From the NCBI GenBank assembly GCA_026014875.1, contig JAOZHO010000023.1, positions 1 through 34,370 of the forward strand: DNA of 34,370 nt. Reading direction: 5' to 3'. The notes under the pieces are model-generated. The model was not told the origin of the DNA, made no database searches, and saw nothing but the letters and a program-made list of their open reading frames with translations. Positions within the stretch are counted from its first letter, which is position 1, and each line of letters opens with the position of its first letter. Positions 31,974-34,370 of the stretch are shown in pieces. The translations under genes were made by a program, and so were the position numbers. Origin of the DNA: Candidatus Bathyarchaeota archaeon. Lineage in GTDB: Archaea; Thermoproteota; Bathyarchaeia; TCS64.

Positions 31974-33239
31974 TCACTCCTCGAGGGTAGCGTTGGGGGC
32001 GTCCCTCTCCAGATTCATTATCGCGGGGATGAAGAAACCCAGAACCCCCATCAATGTAAGGGTGGTCCCCCCGATCACGAACCACGTCCTCGCCCCAATG
32101 AGATCAGCCACTGGCCCTGCTATCGCTAGGCCCAAGGGGGCCATCGCTGCGCTGAGGCTCATGAGGAGGGTGAACACCCGGCCCTGCATCTCGGGAGGAA
32201 TCGAGGCCTGCATCGCCGCGAAGAATGTGCCGTTGGCCATGGAGTTCGTGGTCGAGAACATGAAAAAGGCGGCGACGGCCAAGAGGAGCATCGACCCGGG
32301 GACGAAGCCGAAGAGTATGATGAAAAGCCCCCCGACGATGAGGGCAGAGAAAGCTGTCACCACCCTGTTCATGAATCCTCCCCAGACCCCGAGGAGAATG
32401 CCACCCAAGATCATCCCTATCCCCCCTGCGGACTGGAGGTAGGCGAGCTCGATGGCTCCACCCCCGAAGTGATCGGCCACCACGAGGGGGAGGAGAGAGA
32501 ACCCGGGGGTGATGACGAGGTTGATAACCATCGACATCCCCATGATGAACCTGAGCCCCTTCCAGTCCCAGACGAACCGCATCCCCTCCCGCATATCCTC
32601 CAGCACAGAGCGCCAACCCCCCTCAGCGTCCGGGGCCCGTGGGGGCTGGGGAATCGCGATGAGGAGGAGGGGACTTATCGCGAGGAAGGCTGTGGCCACA
32701 TCGATGGCCAAGATGTACTCTATGGGGAGCACCTCGAAGAGGAGGGCCCCCAGGGGGGGCGCGAGGATACTCACGAGGCCCTGGAGGCTCTGGTTGAACC
32801 CCGCGACCCGGGACAGTTGCTCCTTGGGGACCATGAGGGAGGTGGAGGCTTGGAAGGCGGGCCACTGGAACGCCCCCAAGAGAGCACGGATGAACATGAG
32901 CCCATAGATGTGCCATATCTCCACGACCCCCCAAGCGTACAGCAGGGCGAGGAAAACGATCGCCAGCGCTATCATCCCGTCGGAGACGATGAGCACCACC
33001 CTCCTGCTCCACCTGTCCACGAGGGAGCCCGCGAAGGGGCCCACGATGACCTGGGGGAGGAGGGCCATGATGGAGGCCAGGGCCAGGACGGAGGCGGAAC
33101 CCGACTCCTGGGTGAGCCACCAGACCAGGGTGAACTGGACGAGCCTGCTCCCGAAGAGGGAGAACGCCTGCCCGCCGAAGACCACCCAGAATCTCGCCAT
33201 GGACCGGGGCATCCCATCCTCGGTTACCGGCTCGGCCAT
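31974..33239 (-). CDS. MFS transporter (MFS_3 / EntS-like)
   Basis: This 421-residue major facilitator protein has about twelve hydrophobic helices. The loop between helices 2 and 3 carries the family's basic motif in G-S-L-V-D-R-W-S-R-R, and a second copy-like D-L-I-G-A-R lies late in the protein. The sequence resembles the exporter-like MFS_3 group (enterobactin exporter relatives), so export of a small molecule is as likely as uptake. The ATG at 33239 has a box A ACTTTAAAATG about 31 bases upstream. Lying at the head of the M81/amidohydrolase row, it is a candidate carrier for the substrate or product of that pathway. Confidence 0.9.
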   Translation of the reverse strand: MAEPVTEDGMPRSMARFWVVFGGQAFSLFGSRLVQFTLVWWLTQESGSASVLALASIMALLPQVIVGPFAGSLVDRWSRRVVLIVSDGMIALAIVFLALLYAWGVVEIWHIYGLMFIRALLGAFQWPAFQASTSLMVPKEQLSRVAGFNQSLQGLVSILAPPLGALLFEVLPIEYILAIDVATAFLAISPLLLIAIPQPPRAPDAEGGWRSVLEDMREGMRFVWDWKGLRFIMGMSMVINLVITPGFSLLPLVVADHFGGGAIELAYLQSAGGIGMILGGILLGVWGGFMNRVVTAFSALIVGGLFIILFGFVPGSMLLLAVAAFFMFSTTNSMANGTFFAAMQASIPPEMQGRVFTLLMSLSAAMAPLGLAIAGPVADLIGARTWFVIGGTTLTLMGVLGFFIPAIMNLERDAPNATLEE

Positions 33240-33396
33240 GATGAAAATGGTTCGATGTCGACTGCATTTTAAAGTTCCTAGTTTCGCCCATCCAAGGAAA
33301 AGAGGGAAAACCCAGTTTCACCCCCCTCTCCCTGGCCCCCATAGGTCGGTCGAGCTTATCAACCGCGGAAGCCGGGATCGCTCGCCGGTGAATCCG

Positions 33397-33579
33397 ATGG
33401 CCGAATTTAATCCCAGAATCCACGTCGTCGAGCTCGCGAACCCGGGTTTCCACTACTACAGGGGAACCTTCGGCACATTCGACGAGGTCCCCCCGAGGTA
33501 CACGTGGAGGAAGGTGGACTTCAGGGTTGACGACACGGTGGTCTACGTGGACCTGCAAGGGGCAAGCGTCGACGCCTAG
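33397..33579 (+). CDS. Hypothetical 60-residue protein
   Basis: I do not recognise this small protein. Codon use in this frame is strongly GC-ending, as in real genes of the region, and the product is a plausible soluble beta-rich domain, with stretches such as I-H-V-V-E-L, H-Y-Y-R-G-T-F and D-T-V-V-Y-V-D-L. A CTTATCAA element about 38 bases before the ATG may be box A. The same open frame runs back to 32908, but there it is antisense to the MFS gene and has no protein-like character. Confidence 0.5.
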   Translation: MAEFNPRIHVVELANPGFHYYRGTFGTFDEVPPRYTWRKVDFRVDDTVVYVDLQGASVDA

Positions 33580-33625
33580 CCTGACGTATTCATTCACACG
33601 CAAGATCATCGAGGCATCGGTGCGC

Positions 33626-34370
33626 TTATGTCCGGAGCCCCTCGGGTATACGCGACTCGCAGGCCACCCCGGTCTGGCAGAGCCCGCAGCCGTACCCCTT
33701 GAACTCGAACGTGTCCTCAACGTACCTCCGGGAGACCTGAAGATAGGCGCTGCACCTGTCCTTGTCGTGCCCCGCCTCCGAGATCGCGTTGACCGGGCAC
33801 CGGGGAACGCACTCCTTGCATGCCCCCTTGGCGTACCAGAGGCAGTAGGCGTGGTGATCCTCGTAGGGCCTCGGGGAAGCCGGGATGCTGATCCTCGCGA
33901 TGACGGAGCCAGATCGTATCGCCTTCCCCCTCGGGGTGATGAGCCCGTCACACAGGCCGAAGGTGCCTAGCCCAGCGGCGTAGGCGGCGTGGCGCTCGGA
34001 CCAATTGGAGGCGTTCTTGTACTTATCCGACGTGTGTCTCTCCCAGTCGAGGTGGATCATCGGGGAGACCGCCTGGATGCCCGCCTCCTTCAGGGTCTCC
34101 TCGACGTGCCTCCTCAGCTTTTCGTTGAACGCCTCGCCGAAGATCCTCGCCCTCGCCCACCTCTCCGTGGGCATCCTCCGGGGGAGGCGGTGCTCCGCCT
34201 TGGTCGCCTGGGTCTGGGGGAGGATCCAGCTGATCACCGTGAGTTCGCCGGGGTCCACGTCGATGTCCGGGTAGGCCGCTTTGAACCACTCGACGGGGGT
34301 CATGAAGAAGGAGCCTATGTCCTCCTTGTAGAACGTGTAGAGGGGGTCCGCGCCGCTGGAGAAGCCTACC
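33626..34370 (-). CDS. 4Fe-4S binding protein, QueG/reductive-dehalogenase-like C-terminal part (truncated at the window edge)
   Basis: The frame is open at the right edge. An ATG at 34303 is internal, because family-like sequence (G-A-D-P-L-Y-T-F-Y) continues upstream. The C-terminus holds an iron-sulfur region: C-x-W-Y-A-K-G-A-C-K-E-C-V-P-R-C-P-V-N-A-I, then D-R-C, then G-Y-G-C-G-L-C-Q-T-G-V-A-C-E-S-R-I-P. That gives enough cysteines for two clusters. The middle part (A-A-Y-A-A-G-L-G-T-F-G-L-C-D-G-L-I-T) matches the domain shared by epoxyqueuosine reductase and corrinoid reductive dehalogenases. Without the N-terminus the exact function cannot be fixed. Confidence 0.75.
   Translation of the reverse strand, partial: VGFSSGADPLYTFYKEDIGSFFMTPVEWFKAAYPDIDVDPGELTVISWILPQTQATKAEHRLPRRMPTERWARARIFGEAFNEKLRRHVEETLKEAGIQAVSPMIHLDWERHTSDKYKNASNWSERHAAYAAGLGTFGLCDGLITPRGKAIRSGSVIARISIPASPRPYEDHHAYCLWYAKGACKECVPRCPVNAISEAGHDKDRCSAYLQVSRRYVEDTFEFKGYGCGLCQTGVACESRIPEGLRT

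Noticed and set aside
32908-33396. Upstream part of a 223-codon plus-strand frame
   Set aside because: It is antisense to the MFS transporter gene and lacks protein-like character; only the last 60 codons look real.
1-34370. CRISPR arrays, rRNA genes, insertion sequences
   Set aside because: No regularly spaced repeats, no rRNA-like sequence and no transposase-like protein were seen in any frame.

Overview
The window reads as chromosomal DNA of a GC-rich uncultured archaeon. Archaeal markers are an archaeal-type DnaG primase, a TyrRS of the archaeal/eukaryotic type, tRNA 3' ends without an encoded CCA, and box A (TATA-like) promoter elements 25-40 bases before many start codons. A Bathyarchaeia-like, peptide-eating archaeon is my best guess from the gene content; the sequence alone does not prove it.

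Region 1 (1-5131) is housekeeping: the 5' part of an M50 site-2 protease, a nucleotidyltransferase, dnaG, a bacterial-type GAPDH and tyrS. Here strand composition is striking. The + strand is C/A-rich up to the dnaG-gap spacer and G/T-rich after it, whichever strand is coding. The spacer (2774-3047) is full of inverted repeats. The pattern resembles a replication-origin skew switch.

Region 2 (5132-6837) is almost gene-free. It holds a strongly folded RNA candidate (5185-5359), a GT-rich stretch, and a small RelB/RelE-like toxin-antitoxin cassette lying exactly between two 55-base direct repeats. Each repeat ends in the 3' end of a class II tRNA. This looks like a decayed integration site. The strong strand asymmetry ends just beyond it, near 6.7 kb.

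Region 3 (6838-24245) carries peptide and amino-acid catabolism plus central metabolism: an S9 acylaminoacyl peptidase, a large M14 metallopeptidase, an aspartate-type aminotransferase, an AT-rich methyltransferase that looks foreign, an M20D amidohydrolase, a nitroreductase, a SelA-like PLP enzyme, a P1 (DmpA/BapA) aminopeptidase, a class III aminotransferase, GTP-dependent PEPCK, and divergent panB/panE for pantoate synthesis.

Region 4 (24270-33239) is a co-oriented minus-strand island: three M81 (MlrC/microcystinase-like) metallohydrolases, a D-aminoacylase, an imidazolonepropionase-like amidohydrolase and an MFS permease. A 60-residue hypothetical protein and a truncated 4Fe-4S protein close the window.

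Taken together, regions 3 and 4 could take unusual peptides (D-, beta- or N-acyl-amino acids, possibly cyclic), deblock and hydrolyse them, transaminate the products and feed carbon through PEPCK and GAPDH into gluconeogenesis. The individual families are clear from motifs; the joint substrate is inference.
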